The notes beneath the pieces were generated by a model, which had not been told where the DNA came from, ran no database searches, and was given only the letters and a program-made list of their open reading frames with translations. 64,000 nt of DNA, taken from Rhizobium sp. CIAT894 (lineage in GTDB: Bacteria > Pseudomonadota > Alphaproteobacteria > Rhizobiales > Rhizobiaceae). The position numbers were made by a program, and so were the translations under genes. Each line of letters opens with the position of its first letter. Within the stretch, counting starts at the first letter, position 1. The stretch is from the NCBI RefSeq assembly GCF_000172795.2, contig NZ_CP020947.1, positions 871,001 to 935,000 of the forward strand, given 5' to 3'. Below, in pieces: positions 35,809-44,767 of this stretch.

Positions 35809-36669
35809 ATGGCCGGATTGTTGAGAAAACTGCTGCCGAAACGGTTCCGCAAGGATGGTCTCACCATCCCGGTCGTCCGGCTGCAGGGCGCAATCGTCAG
35901 CGGCGGCGGTCAATTCCGGCCGGCTCTCAATCTCGCCAATGTTTCCCCGGTTCTGGAAAAGGCCTTCGCCATGAAGGACGCGCCGGCGGTTGCCATAACA
36001 ATCAATTCGCCGGGCGGTTCGCCCGTCCAGTCCCGGCTGATCTTCACCCGCATTCGCGAACTCGCCCGCGAGAAGCAGAAGAAGGTGCTGGTTTTCGTCG
36101 AGGATGTCGCGGCCTCCGGCGGCTACATGATCGCGCTTGCCGGCGACGAGATCATCGCCGACGCCACCTCGATCGTCGGCTCGATCGGCGTCGTCTCCGG
36201 CGGTTTCGGTTTTCCCGAACTGTTGAAGAAGATCGGCGTCGAGCGCCGCGTCTATACCGCCGGTGAGAACAAGGTGATCCTCGATCCGTTCCAGCCGGAA
36301 AAAGAAAAGGACATCGAGTATCTGAAGAGCCTGCAGCTCGAAATCCACCAGGTCTTCATCGCCATGGTGCGCGAGCGCCGCGCCGGCAAGCTGAAGGACG
36401 ATGCGGCGGTCTTCTCCGGCCTGTTCTGGAGCGGCACCCGCGGCCTCGAGCTCGGCCTCGTCGACGGGCTCGGCGACATGCGCCAGGAGTTGAAGCGGCG
36501 CTACGGCCAGAAGACCAAGCTGGAACTCGTCACCGCCGGCCGCGGCCTGTTCGGCCGCCGCATTCCCGGCGTATCGCCTGTTACACTCGAAAGTGCCGCA
36601 TCCGGTCTTGCGACAGGGCTTGTCGAAGCGGCCGAAGAAAGGGCATTGTGGAGCCGCTTCGGGCTTTAA
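35809..36669 (+). CDS. S49 family serine peptidase (SppA/SohB-like)
   Basis: A 286-residue peptidase with the Ser/Lys dyad of family S49. The serine lies in EDVAASGGYMIALA near residue 103, and the lysine is probably that of AGENKVILDPF near 155. SIVGSIGVVSGGFGF near 120 and the substrate groove INSPGGSP near 65 are typical. Unlike SppA it lacks a clear N-terminal membrane helix (MAGLLRKLLPKRFRKDG is basic), so it may be peripheral at the inner membrane. A small membrane protein gene starts 18 bases later. Cleavage of signal peptides or membrane proteins is the family role. Confidence 0.88.
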   Translation: MAGLLRKLLPKRFRKDGLTIPVVRLQGAIVSGGGQFRPALNLANVSPVLEKAFAMKDAPAVAITINSPGGSPVQSRLIFTRIRELAREKQKKVLVFVEDVAASGGYMIALAGDEIIADATSIVGSIGVVSGGFGFPELLKKIGVERRVYTAGENKVILDPFQPEKEKDIEYLKSLQLEIHQVFIAMVRERRAGKLKDDAAVFSGLFWSGTRGLELGLVDGLGDMRQELKRRYGQKTKLELVTAGRGLFGRRIPGVSPVTLESAASGLATGLVEAAEERALWSRFGL

Positions 36670-36687
36670 GGAGGGCGGGAGAGGGGA

Positions 36688-36879
36688 ATGGCACAGCTTA
36701 TCACGATCCTGGTCCTGGTCTTCTCAGCCTGGTGGCTCTACCGCCGCTTCGTCTCCGATGCCCGCAAGCTCGCCGAAAAGTCACGCCGCGCCGAAAAAGA
36801 GCGCCAGACCGGCGCGATCGGCACGCTGGTCAAGGACCCGGTGACCGGGGAATATCGGCTGAAGCGGGATGAGGAATAG
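36688..36879 (+). CDS. small single-pass membrane protein
   Basis: A 63-residue protein with one N-terminal helix (about 3-20, QLITILVLVFSAWWLYRR) and a highly charged cytoplasmic tail ending in DPVTGEYRLKRDEE. I recognise no named domain; the tail resembles small rhizobial proteins coded after S49 peptidases. It has GGCGGGAGAGGGG upstream and is 18 bases from the peptidase gene, so it is probably co-expressed and may assist it at the membrane (inference). Element R3 starts 11 bases after the stop. Confidence 0.7.
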   Translation: MAQLITILVLVFSAWWLYRRFVSDARKLAEKSRRAEKERQTGAIGTLVKDPVTGEYRLKRDEE

Positions 36880-36890
36880 GCGCCGATTCT

Positions 36891-37047
36891 CCCTTCTCCC
36901 CAGCGGGGAGAAGGTGGCCCGAAGGGTCGGATGAGGGGCTACACGGCACGCCATTCATTGCCCTTCGCCTGCGCTCAGTGCATTCGCGGCTTTGCCGCTC
37001 CCCCCTCATCTGCCTGCCGGCATCTTCTCCCCGCTGGGGCGAAGGGG
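36891..37047. repeat. inverted-repeat element R3
   Basis: CCCTTCTCCCCAGCGGGGAG at the left and TCTTCTCCCCGCTGGGGCGA at the right; the inner order of GGATGAGGGG and CCCCTCATCTGCC matches R1. The right end has a few changes (GGGGCGAAGGGG). It lies between the small membrane protein gene and glyQ. Confidence 0.88.
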
Positions 37048-37279
37048 AGATGCCGCAACCTCTCCGTCCCTCACCGACGTTTCACAGGGCAGGTTCCCTC
37101 TTCCCGTCGGAACGGGGGTTCGGAGGACGGGGAGAGACCCGCGGCTCGACCCCGGTCGGCTAGGGTGAGGGGCAGAGACCCTCTCCACACGGCGCCGGCT
37201 CGCTCGCAAAACCCTTGACCCCTGCGGTCCACCATGGCACCTGTCGCGCCGATAATTCCCAAGCAATCGGTGCCATCCC
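37048..37279. other. gap between element R3 and glyQ
   Basis: No gene is seen. CCCTCACC (37068-37075) and GGTGAGGG (37164-37171) are inverted and may be the ends of another repeat; GTCCCTCACC also occurs at the right edge of the window (63978). A TTGACC block near 37213 could belong to the glyQ promoter, but no good -10 partner is seen. Confidence 0.35.
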
Positions 37280-38236
37280 ATGTCAGCCATCCCAGACCAT
37301 ATGAACCCGAAGCGCTCCTTTCAGGCGCTGATCCTGACCCTGCATAGCTACTGGGCGGACAAGGGTTGCGCGGTGCTGCAGCCCTACGACATGGAAGTCG
37401 GCGCCGGCACCTTCCACCCGGCCACCACGCTGCGTGCCCTCGGCCCCAAGCCGTGGAAGGCCGCTTACGTCCAGCCGTCCCGCAGGCCGTCCGACGGACG
37501 TTATGGCGAAAATCCCAACCGCCTGCAGCATTATTACCAGTACCAGGTCATCCTGAAGCCGAACCCGCCCAATCTGCAGGAGCTTTATCTCGGCTCGCTG
37601 GCGGCGATCGGTCTCGATCCGCTGCTGCACGACATCCGCTTCGTCGAGGACGACTGGGAAAGCCCGACGCTCGGCGCCTGGGGCCTTGGCTGGGAATGCT
37701 GGTGCGATGGCATGGAAGTCTCGCAGTTCACCTATTTCCAGCAGGTCTGCGGCATCGAATGCGCGCCGGTCGCGGGCGAACTGACCTATGGCCTCGAGCG
37801 CCTCGCCATGTATGTCCAGGGCGTCGACAATGTCTACGACCTGAACTTCAACGGCCGCGAGGGCGACGAGAAGATCAGCTATGGCGACGTCTTCCTGCAG
37901 GCCGAGCAGGAATATTCGCGTCACAATTTCGAATTCGCCAATACCGAGATGCTGCATCGCCACTTCGTCGATGCCGAGAAGGAATGCCGGGCGCTGCTCG
38001 ATGCCGGCGCTCCCGGTGACAACGCCAACCAGCGCCTGCACAAATGCGTCTTCCCGGCCTATGACCAATGCATCAAGGCCAGCCACGTCTTCAACCTGCT
38101 CGACGCTCGCGGCGTCATCTCGGTGACCGAGCGCCAGAGCTATATTCTGCGGGTGCGTACGCTCGCCAAGGCCTGCGGCGAAGCCTTCCTGCTGACCGAC
38201 GCCGGCGGCGTCAACCTGGGCAAAGAGGCGGCGTGA
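37280..38236 (+). CDS. glyQ: glycine--tRNA ligase alpha subunit
   Basis: A 318-residue alpha subunit of the bacterial heterotetrameric glycyl-tRNA synthetase; it carries the aminoacylation site. Class II motifs: [12 protein letters not shown] near residue 38, [29 protein letters not shown] (about 57-85, motif 2 region), and [25 protein letters not shown] near 165 (motif 3). The partner glyS is not next to it but 6.5 kb away on the other strand (44768-46882). The stop overlaps the next gene's GTG by 4 bases. Confidence 0.97.
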   Translation: MSAIPDHMNPKRSFQALILTLHSYWADKGCAVLQPYDMEVGAGTFHPATTLRALGPKPWKAAYVQPSRRPSDGRYGENPNRLQHYYQYQVILKPNPPNLQELYLGSLAAIGLDPLLHDIRFVEDDWESPTLGAWGLGWECWCDGMEVSQFTYFQQVCGIECAPVAGELTYGLERLAMYVQGVDNVYDLNFNGREGDEKISYGDVFLQAEQEYSRHNFEFANTEMLHRHFVDAEKECRALLDAGAPGDNANQRLHKCVFPAYDQCIKASHVFNLLDARGVISVTERQSYILRVRTLAKACGEAFLLTDAGGVNLGKEAA

Positions 38237-38784
38237 CGCAAAACCCTGTCGGCCGTATCATCCATATCAACGGCTGGCCGGGCACTGGAAAGCTGACTGT
38301 CGGTCGCTTGCTGGCAAAAAGGCTCGGCGCGCGCCTCATCGACAATCATACACTGCTCAATCCTGCCGAAGCTCTTTTCGCCCGCGGCAACCCTTTGCAT
38401 GCATCACTGCGTGAGCAGATTCGACGAGCGGTATTTGACCACGCCGTGCGCGCCGATCCGGCTGAAAGCTTCGTCTTTACCGATGCTCTGGCGGACGACG
38501 AGCACGATAGTGCAATGTTTTCCTGGTATCTCGATCTGGCTGCCGCCAGAGGCGCGGATCTTGTCGCGGTTCTCCTCGATTGCGCCCCGGAGGAGAATGC
38601 CAGACGCCTCATCTCTCCCGGCCGATCAGAGGCGCTCAAGTTGACGGATACGGCGAGGCTGCAACAGCTCCGGGCAAACTATAAGCTGTTGCGTGGACTG
38701 GCTGAACGCACCATCGAAATGGATACGACGGACCTTTCGCCGGAGCAGACGACGGCCCGAATCCTTGCCGATATCGGCGTTTGA
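38233..38784 (+). CDS. small P-loop kinase-like protein
   Basis: A 183-residue protein starting with GTG inside the glyQ stop (GTGA overlap), so translation is coupled. Walker A is [20 protein letters not shown] near residue 10; [10 protein letters not shown] near 38 and [11 protein letters not shown] near 75 follow, and [18 protein letters not shown] near 115 resembles the lid region of shikimate- or cytidylate-like small-molecule kinases. It probably phosphorylates a small molecule or nucleoside; the substrate is not readable. Sequence style fits its neighbours, so no recent transfer is evident. Confidence 0.7.
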   Translation: MTQNPVGRIIHINGWPGTGKLTVGRLLAKRLGARLIDNHTLLNPAEALFARGNPLHASLREQIRRAVFDHAVRADPAESFVFTDALADDEHDSAMFSWYLDLAAARGADLVAVLLDCAPEENARRLISPGRSEALKLTDTARLQQLRANYKLLRGLAERTIEMDTTDLSPEQTTARILADIGV

Positions 38785-38844
38785 CGAAAGCCGGCAATCC
38801 CGCGTAGTCTCCGCGCGAACATTACTTCGCTGCGGGGATTCGCG

Positions 38845-39396
38845 ATGTATATTGCACTTGGCGTCATTGTTGTCATCGCGCTCTACGTCGTCTTCATCTA
38901 CAACGGCCTTGTTCGTTCCCGGCAGATGGCGGAGGAAGCCTGGTCGGGCATCGACGTGCAGCTCAAGCGCCGCGCCGATCTGATCCCGAACCTGATCGAA
39001 ACGGTCAAGGGTTATGCTGCCCATGAGAAGTCGACGCTCGAAGAGGTAGTTGCGCTGCGCAACAAGGCGCAGGCCGTGCCATCGGGCGATGTCGCGGGCA
39101 GGGCGCAGGCGGAGGGGTTGCTCGGCCAGGCGCTGGGGCGGGTCATCGCGCTCGCCGAGGCCTATCCGGATCTGAAGGCCAACCAGAATTTTGCCGAGCT
39201 CCAGGCTTCGCTGGAAACTATGGAAGGCGAGTTGCAGATGGCGCGGCGTTATTACAATGGTGCGGCCCGAGACCTGAACGTCAAGGTCGAAAGCTTCCCC
39301 TCCAATCTCGTCGCCGGCCAGTTCGGTTTTGCGAAGCGCGAGTATTTCGAGATCACCAATGAGGCCGATCGCGCCGTCCCGAGCGTCAAATTCTGA
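38845..39396 (+). CDS. lemA: LemA family protein
   Basis: A 183-residue LemA protein. A membrane helix at the very N-terminus (about 2-20, YIALGVIVVIALYVVFIY) is followed by a long helical bundle facing outward or the periplasm, with NGLVRSRQMAEEAWSGIDVQLKRRADLIPNLIETVKGYA (about 20-58) and ARRYYNGAARDLNVKVESFPSN (about 135-155) as the family blocks. LemA genes often sit beside a DUF2207 or TPM-domain gene; here the DUF2207 gene follows at 40780 but an EPSP synthase gene lies between. Function is unknown. Confidence 0.93.
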   Translation: MYIALGVIVVIALYVVFIYNGLVRSRQMAEEAWSGIDVQLKRRADLIPNLIETVKGYAAHEKSTLEEVVALRNKAQAVPSGDVAGRAQAEGLLGQALGRVIALAEAYPDLKANQNFAELQASLETMEGELQMARRYYNGAARDLNVKVESFPSNLVAGQFGFAKREYFEITNEADRAVPSVKF

Positions 39397-39481
39397 CGAT
39401 CCGGCATTTTGCCTTTGCGAAAAAGCGATTAAGAGCAGGGGCAGATTGCGGCCGAAGGCTCGCCTATACGGAAGACTTAGC

Positions 39482-40744
39482 ATGACACGCACAGCCAAAC
39501 TCACGATCATCCCGCCGGGCCGGCCGCTTTCGGGCCGCGCCATGCCGCCGGGGTCCAAGTCGATTACCAATCGCGCCCTGCTGCTCGCCGGCCTTGCCAA
39601 GGGCACGAGCCGGCTGACCGGTGCGCTGAAGAGTGACGATACGCGTTATATGGCCGATGCGCTGCGTGCGATGGGTGTTGCGATCGACGAGCCCGACGAC
39701 ACCACCTTCGTCGTCACCGGCAGCGGCAGGCTGCAGCCGCCGAAGGCGTCGCTTTTCCTCGGCAATGCCGGCACGGCGACACGCTTCCTGACGGCAGCGG
39801 CTGCCCTGGTCGACGGCACCGTTGTCGTCGATGGCGACGAACATATGCGCAAACGCCCGATCGGTCCGCTGGTCGAGGCGATGCGCACGCTCGGCATCGA
39901 TGTCACCGCCGAAACCGGCTGCCCGCCGGTTACCGTCAAAGGCACCGGCCGCTTCCAGGCCGACCGCATTCGCATCGATGGCGGCCTCTCCAGCCAGTAT
40001 GTCTCGGCGCTGCTGATGATGGCGGCCGGCGGCGACCGGCCGGTCGATATCGAACTCGTCGGCGAGGATATCGGCGCGCTCGGCTATATCGATCTGACCA
40101 CCGCGGCGATGAAGGCCTTCGGCGCCAGGGTCGAAAAGATCAGCCCGGTCACCTGGCGCGTCGAGCCGACCGGCTACAGTGCCGCCGACTTCATCGTTGA
40201 GCCTGACGCCTCGGCTGCGACCTATCTATGGGCCGCCGAAGTGCTGACCGGCGGCGCGATCGATCTCGGTGTTCCCGCCGACGCCTTTTCGCAGCCGGAT
40301 GCCCGCGCCTATGACATGATCGCCCGTTTTCCGCAGTTGCCCGCCGAAATCGACGGTTCGCAGATGCAGGATGCGGTTCCGACGCTGGCCGTGCTCGCCG
40401 CCTTCAACGCGACGCCGGTCCGCTTCGTCGGTATCGCCAATCTGCGCGTCAAGGAATGCGACCGCATCCGGGCGCTTTCCTCCGGCCTCAACCGCATCCT
40501 TCCCGGCCTTGCCCGTGAAGAGGGCGACGATCTGATCGTAAGGTCCGATCCGGCCCTTGCGGGAAAACGCCTGCCGGCCGAGATCGATACCTTTGCCGAT
40601 CATCGCATCGCCATGAGTTTCGCGCTCGCCGGGTTGAAGATCGACGGCATCACCATTCTCGATCCCGATTGCGTCGGCAAGACCTACCCCGCCTATTGGC
40701 GGACGCTTGCCGCCCTCGGCGTGACATATCAGGACAATGATTGA
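39482..40744 (+). CDS. aroA: EPSP synthase (3-phosphoshikimate 1-carboxyvinyltransferase), class I-like paralogue
   Basis: A 420-residue enolpyruvyl transferase. Catalytic residues align with E. coli Aro[21 protein letters not shown] (Lys-Ser..Arg) near 20, [10 protein letters not shown] near 97, [15 protein letters not shown] near 125, [13 protein letters not shown] near 168, EPDASAATY near 240, an aspartate in QMQDAVPT near 313, [10 protein letters not shown] near 340, [10 protein letters not shown] near 382 and GKTYPAYW near 402. This is the class I layout, whereas the main EPSP synthase of rhizobia is the CP4-like class II, normally elsewhere. The proline after R in class I NAGTAxRP is phenylalanine here. 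Upstream in-frame codons overlap lemA and are excluded. A paralogue is inferred because the standard copy is not in this window. Confidence 0.88.
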   Translation: MTRTAKLTIIPPGRPLSGRAMPPGSKSITNRALLLAGLAKGTSRLTGALKSDDTRYMADALRAMGVAIDEPDDTTFVVTGSGRLQPPKASLFLGNAGTATRFLTAAAALVDGTVVVDGDEHMRKRPIGPLVEAMRTLGIDVTAETGCPPVTVKGTGRFQADRIRIDGGLSSQYVSALLMMAAGGDRPVDIELVGEDIGALGYIDLTTAAMKAFGARVEKISPVTWRVEPTGYSAADFIVEPDASAATYLWAAEVLTGGAIDLGVPADAFSQPDARAYDMIARFPQLPAEIDGSQMQDAVPTLAVLAAFNATPVRFVGIANLRVKECDRIRALSSGLNRILPGLAREEGDDLIVRSDPALAGKRLPAEIDTFADHRIAMSFALAGLKIDGITILDPDCVGKTYPAYWRTLAALGVTYQDND

Positions 40745-40779
40745 GGAGAAGCAGCCGAGGCTGCCGGCGGGAGACAGGG

Positions 40780-42714
40780 ATGGGGCGTCGGTTTTTCGGA
40801 TTTTGTTTTGCACTGCTCTTGATGTTTGCCGCGCCGGCGGCCTTTGCCGCCGAGGTGATCGACAGCTTCGCCGCCGACATCGCGCTCGAAAAGAGCGGTG
40901 CGATGACAGTGACGGAAACGATTACCGTCAATGCCGAGGGCAACCGGATCAATCACGGCATCTTCCGTGATTTCCCGCTCTATTTCACCGATGCCGCAGG
41001 CCGCCGCCGCAGCGTCGATTTCGATATGGTGTCGGTCACCCGCGACGGCGCGGACGAGCCCTGGCACACTGAATCGATTTCGGACGGCATCCGCATCTAT
41101 GCCGGCTCCGCCGAGGTGACGGTGATGCCGGGCCGCCACCGCTATGTCTTCACCTACAAGACCAACCGCCAGATCCGCTATTTCGACGATCATGACGAAC
41201 TTTACTGGAACGTCACCGGCAATGGCTGGCTCTTCCCGATCCGCTCGGCCACGGCGACGGTGACGCTGCCGCCTGGTGTCAGGGCGACGGAGACCGTCTT
41301 CTTCACCGGCCCTCAGGGCGCCAGGGGAAAGGACGCCAGCGTCAGCGACAACGGGGCCGGCCTTACCTTTTCCACCACCGCGCCGCTCGATGCCAAGGAA
41401 GGGCTAACTTTCGCGATCCGCATGCCGAAGGGCTCGATCGATCCGCCGAGCGCCGATATGGAAAGCAACTGGTGGATCAAGGACAACCGTGATTATTTCA
41501 TCGGCTTCGGCGGCCTGATCCTGGTTTTCGCCTATTATCTCAGATCATGGCTGAAGGTCGGCCGCGATCCTGCCCGCGGCGTCGTCGTGCCGCGCTGGGA
41601 CGCGCCTGACGGTATCTCGCCGGCGCTGGTCAACTACATCGACAATAAGGGATTTTCCGGGGGGGGCTGGACGGCGCTTTCCGCCACGGCGCTCAATCTG
41701 GCGGTCCGTGGTTACGTCAAACTCGAAGACCTGAAGAATTCGATCGTCATCCGCGGCACCGGCAAAGCGCTCGGCAAGGAGAAATTCCAGGCCGGCGAGA
41801 TCGAGCTGCTGAGGGTCGCCGGCGGTGAAGGCAGAACGCTGACGATCGACAAGGCCAATGGCGAGCGAGTGAAATCCGTCGGCCAGTCCTTCCGTTCGGC
41901 GATCGAGAAGGAACACCGTGGCAAATATTACAATGCCAACCTCGGCTATACCATAGGCGGCATCGCGCTCAGCGCCGCCGCCCTGGTGACGCTGTTCGTC
42001 TTTGGGTCGCTGGAGCCGGACACGATCGCGCTGATACTGATCCCGACTGCCATCTCGGTTTTCGTTGCGGTTTTCGTTGCCGGCTTCGTCCGGTCGCTGC
42101 ATCGCGGCAGTTCGCTGTTCGGCAAGATCATTGCCATCATCGCCGCGGCGATCGGCGTTTTCGTCGGCATCGGCATCCTGTCGGCCATGGTCCTGGCGCT
42201 CGCCTCCTCGCTGGTGAAGCTGCACGAAACGCCCATGCTCTTTGCCGTCGGCGGCATCGTGCTGCTCAACATCCTGTATTTCTTCATCATGGGCGCACCG
42301 ACGCCGCTTGGCGCCAGGATGATGGACGGGATAGACGGCCTGCGCCAATATCTGACGCTGGCCGAGAAAGACCGGATGAACACGGCTGGCGCTCCGCAGA
42401 TGTCGCCGCAGCATTTCGAGACGTTGCTGCCCTATGCGGTGGCGCTCGGCGTCGAAAAACCCTGGTCGCGCACCTTCGAGGCCTGGCTTGCGGCCGCTGC
42501 CGCCGGTGCGGCCGCGGCCTATGCGCCCGGCTGGTATTCCGGCAATTTCAACAGCGGCAGCTTCTCCGATCGCATCGGCGGCTTTTCCTCGTCGATGGCC
42601 TCGACCATCGCCTCGACCATACCCGCGCCGCCGCCGTCGAGTTCATCCTCCGGTTTTTCCGGCGGCGGCTCGTCCGGCGGCGGTGGCGGCGGCGGCGGCG
42701 GGGGAGGCTGGTAA
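40780..42714 (+). CDS. DUF2207 family membrane protein
   Basis: A 644-residue protein with a signal peptide (about 1-23, [17 protein letters not shown]), an extracytoplasmic beta-rich domain (about 25-225, [36 protein letters not shown]), a membrane helix near 240-258 ([18 protein letters not shown]), a cytoplasmic stretch, and further helices about 390-510. The C-terminus is a Ser/Gly-rich tail ending in a run of eleven glycines and W. This fits DUF2207, whose function is unknown and which often goes with LemA. It starts 35 bases after the aroA-type gene. A run of eight Gs at about 41659 is crossed without a frame change. Confidence 0.88.
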   Translation: MGRRFFGFCFALLLMFAAPAAFAAEVIDSFAADIALEKSGAMTVTETITVNAEGNRINHGIFRDFPLYFTDAAGRRRSVDFDMVSVTRDGADEPWHTESISDGIRIYAGSAEVTVMPGRHRYVFTYKTNRQIRYFDDHDELYWNVTGNGWLFPIRSATATVTLPPGVRATETVFFTGPQGARGKDASVSDNGAGLTFSTTAPLDAKEGLTFAIRMPKGSIDPPSADMESNWWIKDNRDYFIGFGGLILVFAYYLRSWLKVGRDPARGVVVPRWDAPDGISPALVNYIDNKGFSGGGWTALSATALNLAVRGYVKLEDLKNSIVIRGTGKALGKEKFQAGEIELLRVAGGEGRTLTIDKANGERVKSVGQSFRSAIEKEHRGKYYNANLGYTIGGIALSAAALVTLFVFGSLEPDTIALILIPTAISVFVAVFVAGFVRSLHRGSSLFGKIIAIIAAAIGVFVGIGILSAMVLALASSLVKLHETPMLFAVGGIVLLNILYFFIMGAPTPLGARMMDGIDGLRQYLTLAEKDRMNTAGAPQMSPQHFETLLPYAVALGVEKPWSRTFEAWLAAAAAGAAAAYAPGWYSGNFNSGSFSDRIGGFSSSMASTIASTIPAPPPSSSSSGFSGGGSSGGGGGGGGGGGW

Positions 42715-42779
42715 GCTTTCGCGCTTGACCTTTCGCCCCTTGGCCCTTAACCGCCAGAGGCAAAAGGAAAGGGTGGCGC

Positions 42780-44063
42780 ATGAAGGTTCTGTTGATCGGA
42801 TCGGGCGGACGCGAGCATGCGCTCGCCTGGAAGCTGGCGCAATCGCCGTTGCTGAGCGAATTCTATGCCGCACCCGGCAATCCCGGCATTGGCGAACATG
42901 CCGTCCTCGTGCCTGTGAATATCGAGGATCACGAGGCAGTGGCCGCCTTCTGCAAGGACAAGGCGATCGATTTCGTCGTCGTCGGCCCGGAGGCGCCGCT
43001 GGTGGCCGGCCTCGCCGACCGGCTGCGCGCCGATGGCCTTGTGGTTTTCGGCCCCTCGGCCGGCGCTGCCCAGCTCGAAGGTTCCAAGGGCTTCACCAAG
43101 GATATCTGCGCCCGCTACGGCATTCCCACCGGCGCCTACCAGCGCTTCAACAATGCACCGAAGGCCAAGGCCTATATCCGCGCTCAGGGCGCGCCGATCG
43201 TCGTCAAGGCCGACGGCCTTGCCGCCGGCAAGGGCGTGACGGTGGCGATGACGCTGGATGAGGCGCTTGATGCCGTCGACGACTGCTTCGAGGGCGCCTT
43301 CGGCGCGGCTGGGGCCGAAGTCGTCGTCGAAGCCTATCTCGATGGCGAAGAGGCGAGCTTCTTCTGCCTCTGCGATGGAAAACATGCGCTGCCGCTTGCA
43401 ACCGCTCAGGATCACAAGCGGGTGGGCGAGGGCGATACCGGCGTCAACACCGGCGGCATGGGCGCCTATTCGCCGGCCCCTGTGATGACCGCCGAGATGG
43501 TCGAGCGCACCATGAAGGAGATCATCGAACCGACGATGCGCGGCATGGCCGAGAGCGGTCATCCCTTCTCCGGCGTGTTTTTCGCCGGGCTGATGATCAC
43601 CGCGAAAGGACCGGAGCTGATCGAATACAATGTCCGCTTCGGTGATCCCGAATGCCAGGTGATGATGATGCGGTTGAAGAGCGATCTGCTGCCGCTGCTG
43701 CTCGCCACCGCCAACGGTACGCTCGATCAGGTGAAAGCCGAATGGAGCGACGATCCGGCCCTGACGGTGGTCATGGCCTCCAAGGGTTATCCCGCCGCCT
43801 ACGAGAAGAACACGCCGATCCTCTCGCTGCCGGATGCCGGCGAGGGCGAGAAGGTGTTTCATGCCGGCACGGCTTTGAAGGACGGCGCGCTGGTTGCGAC
43901 CGGCGGCCGCGTGCTCAACGTCACCGCATCGGGTGGCACGGTCGCCGCGGCCAAGGACCGCGCCTACGCGCTGCTCGACAGGGTGAAGTGGGAAAACGGC
44001 TTCTGCCGGCGCGACATCGGCTGGCGGGCAATCGAGCGCGAGACTGGCTCGGACAAAGTATAA
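42780..44063 (+). CDS. purD: phosphoribosylamine--glycine ligase
   Basis: A 427-residue GARS, which joins phosphoribosylamine and glycine in purine synthesis. The N-terminal loop is [16 protein letters not shown], the ATP-grasp part includes [17 protein letters not shown] near 142 and [23 protein letters not shown] near 220, and [15 protein letters not shown] [13 protein letters not shown] near 285 carries metal ligands. ATG 42780 has AAAGGG upstream. It lies 65 bases after the DUF2207 gene, same strand. Confidence 0.96.
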   Translation: MKVLLIGSGGREHALAWKLAQSPLLSEFYAAPGNPGIGEHAVLVPVNIEDHEAVAAFCKDKAIDFVVVGPEAPLVAGLADRLRADGLVVFGPSAGAAQLEGSKGFTKDICARYGIPTGAYQRFNNAPKAKAYIRAQGAPIVVKADGLAAGKGVTVAMTLDEALDAVDDCFEGAFGAAGAEVVVEAYLDGEEASFFCLCDGKHALPLATAQDHKRVGEGDTGVNTGGMGAYSPAPVMTAEMVERTMKEIIEPTMRGMAESGHPFSGVFFAGLMITAKGPELIEYNVRFGDPECQVMMMRLKSDLLPLLLATANGTLDQVKAEWSDDPALTVVMASKGYPAAYEKNTPILSLPDAGEGEKVFHAGTALKDGALVATGGRVLNVTASGGTVAAAKDRAYALLDRVKWENGFCRRDIGWRAIERETGSDKV

Positions 44064-44156
44064 ACCGGCACGTTCTTTAAATTTTTACCCTTTCCTCTGA
44101 CGGGATGGAAACAAAGCTGCGTTATACCGCTCCTACGGTAAGACGGAGGTGCGTTG

Positions 44157-44642
44157 ATGCGTCAGATTTTCTTCGGTGCGGCAGTCCTGCTGATGGCAGG
44201 CCCGGTGATGGCCTCCTCGATCGAGGTGGTCGGTACGGCTGCCCCGCGCGCTGACGGAAGTATCGTCACTGAAAGCTGTGCCGATTGCCCGCCGTTGCAG
44301 GCCGATGCGACCAAAAAGGACTATACGGTGCCGGAACTGAAGCCCGGCGTCCTTCAGGCGAGCGAAGTCCGCGATGTCGGCGGCGAAAAGAAGATCTATC
44401 GCACCGAAGGCTGGATGGGCGGCTCGCCCGTTCTCTTCGTCAGCAAGGCGACCCCGGAGGCGATGGTTGCCGCTGTCCCGCCGGCACCGCCCGCAGACGG
44501 GATCGACATGAACGCGAAGACCGCGGCCGTCATCGGCGGCGATGCCAAGCCCGTTGTGGCCGGCATGGCCGAACAGCCGGCGGGCCTCGACACCTCCGAA
44601 TTCAAGCTACGTTTCCAAGGCAATTCCGCCATCGCAAGATAA
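44157..44642 (+). CDS. small exported protein, possibly HPE1-like
   Basis: A 161-residue protein with a signal peptide (about 1-19, MRQIFFGAAVLLMAGPVMA) and a mature part without membrane helices. A CxxC-type pair in TESCADCPPLQ near residue 42 and a conserved-looking KKIYRTEGWMGGSPVLFVSKAT near 80-100 stand out; the rest is Ala/Pro-rich. It may belong to the proteins labelled HPE1-like in Rhizobiaceae, but I recall that only loosely. The ATG follows GACGGAGGTGCGTTG; a TTG three bases earlier is also in frame. It has its own terminator at 44701. Confidence 0.6.
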   Translation: MRQIFFGAAVLLMAGPVMASSIEVVGTAAPRADGSIVTESCADCPPLQADATKKDYTVPELKPGVLQASEVRDVGGEKKIYRTEGWMGGSPVLFVSKATPEAMVAAVPPAPPADGIDMNAKTAAVIGGDAKPVVAGMAEQPAGLDTSEFKLRFQGNSAIAR

Positions 44643-44700
44643 GGTTCCCTGCCCCGCCTGATCAAGGTTCCGATCGTTTGGGGTTCCACCTCGGTGGAGC

Positions 44701-44741
44701 GAATGCACCCTCGATGAGCAGCGGGGGTGCATTCTTGTTTT
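44701..44741 (+). terminator. intrinsic terminator after the small exported protein gene
   Basis: GAATGCACCC (44701-44710) and GGGTGCATTC (44725-44734) form a perfect 10-bp stem followed by TTGTTTT. It lies between this gene and the convergent glyS; the minus-strand side lacks a T-run. Confidence 0.85.
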
Positions 44742-44767
44742 GAGGGCCTACTGCAAAGAGCAGAACG

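Noticed and set aside
41650..41670. Run of eight Gs in the DUF2207 gene as a frameshift
   Set aside because: The frame continues through it with family-like sequence on both sides.
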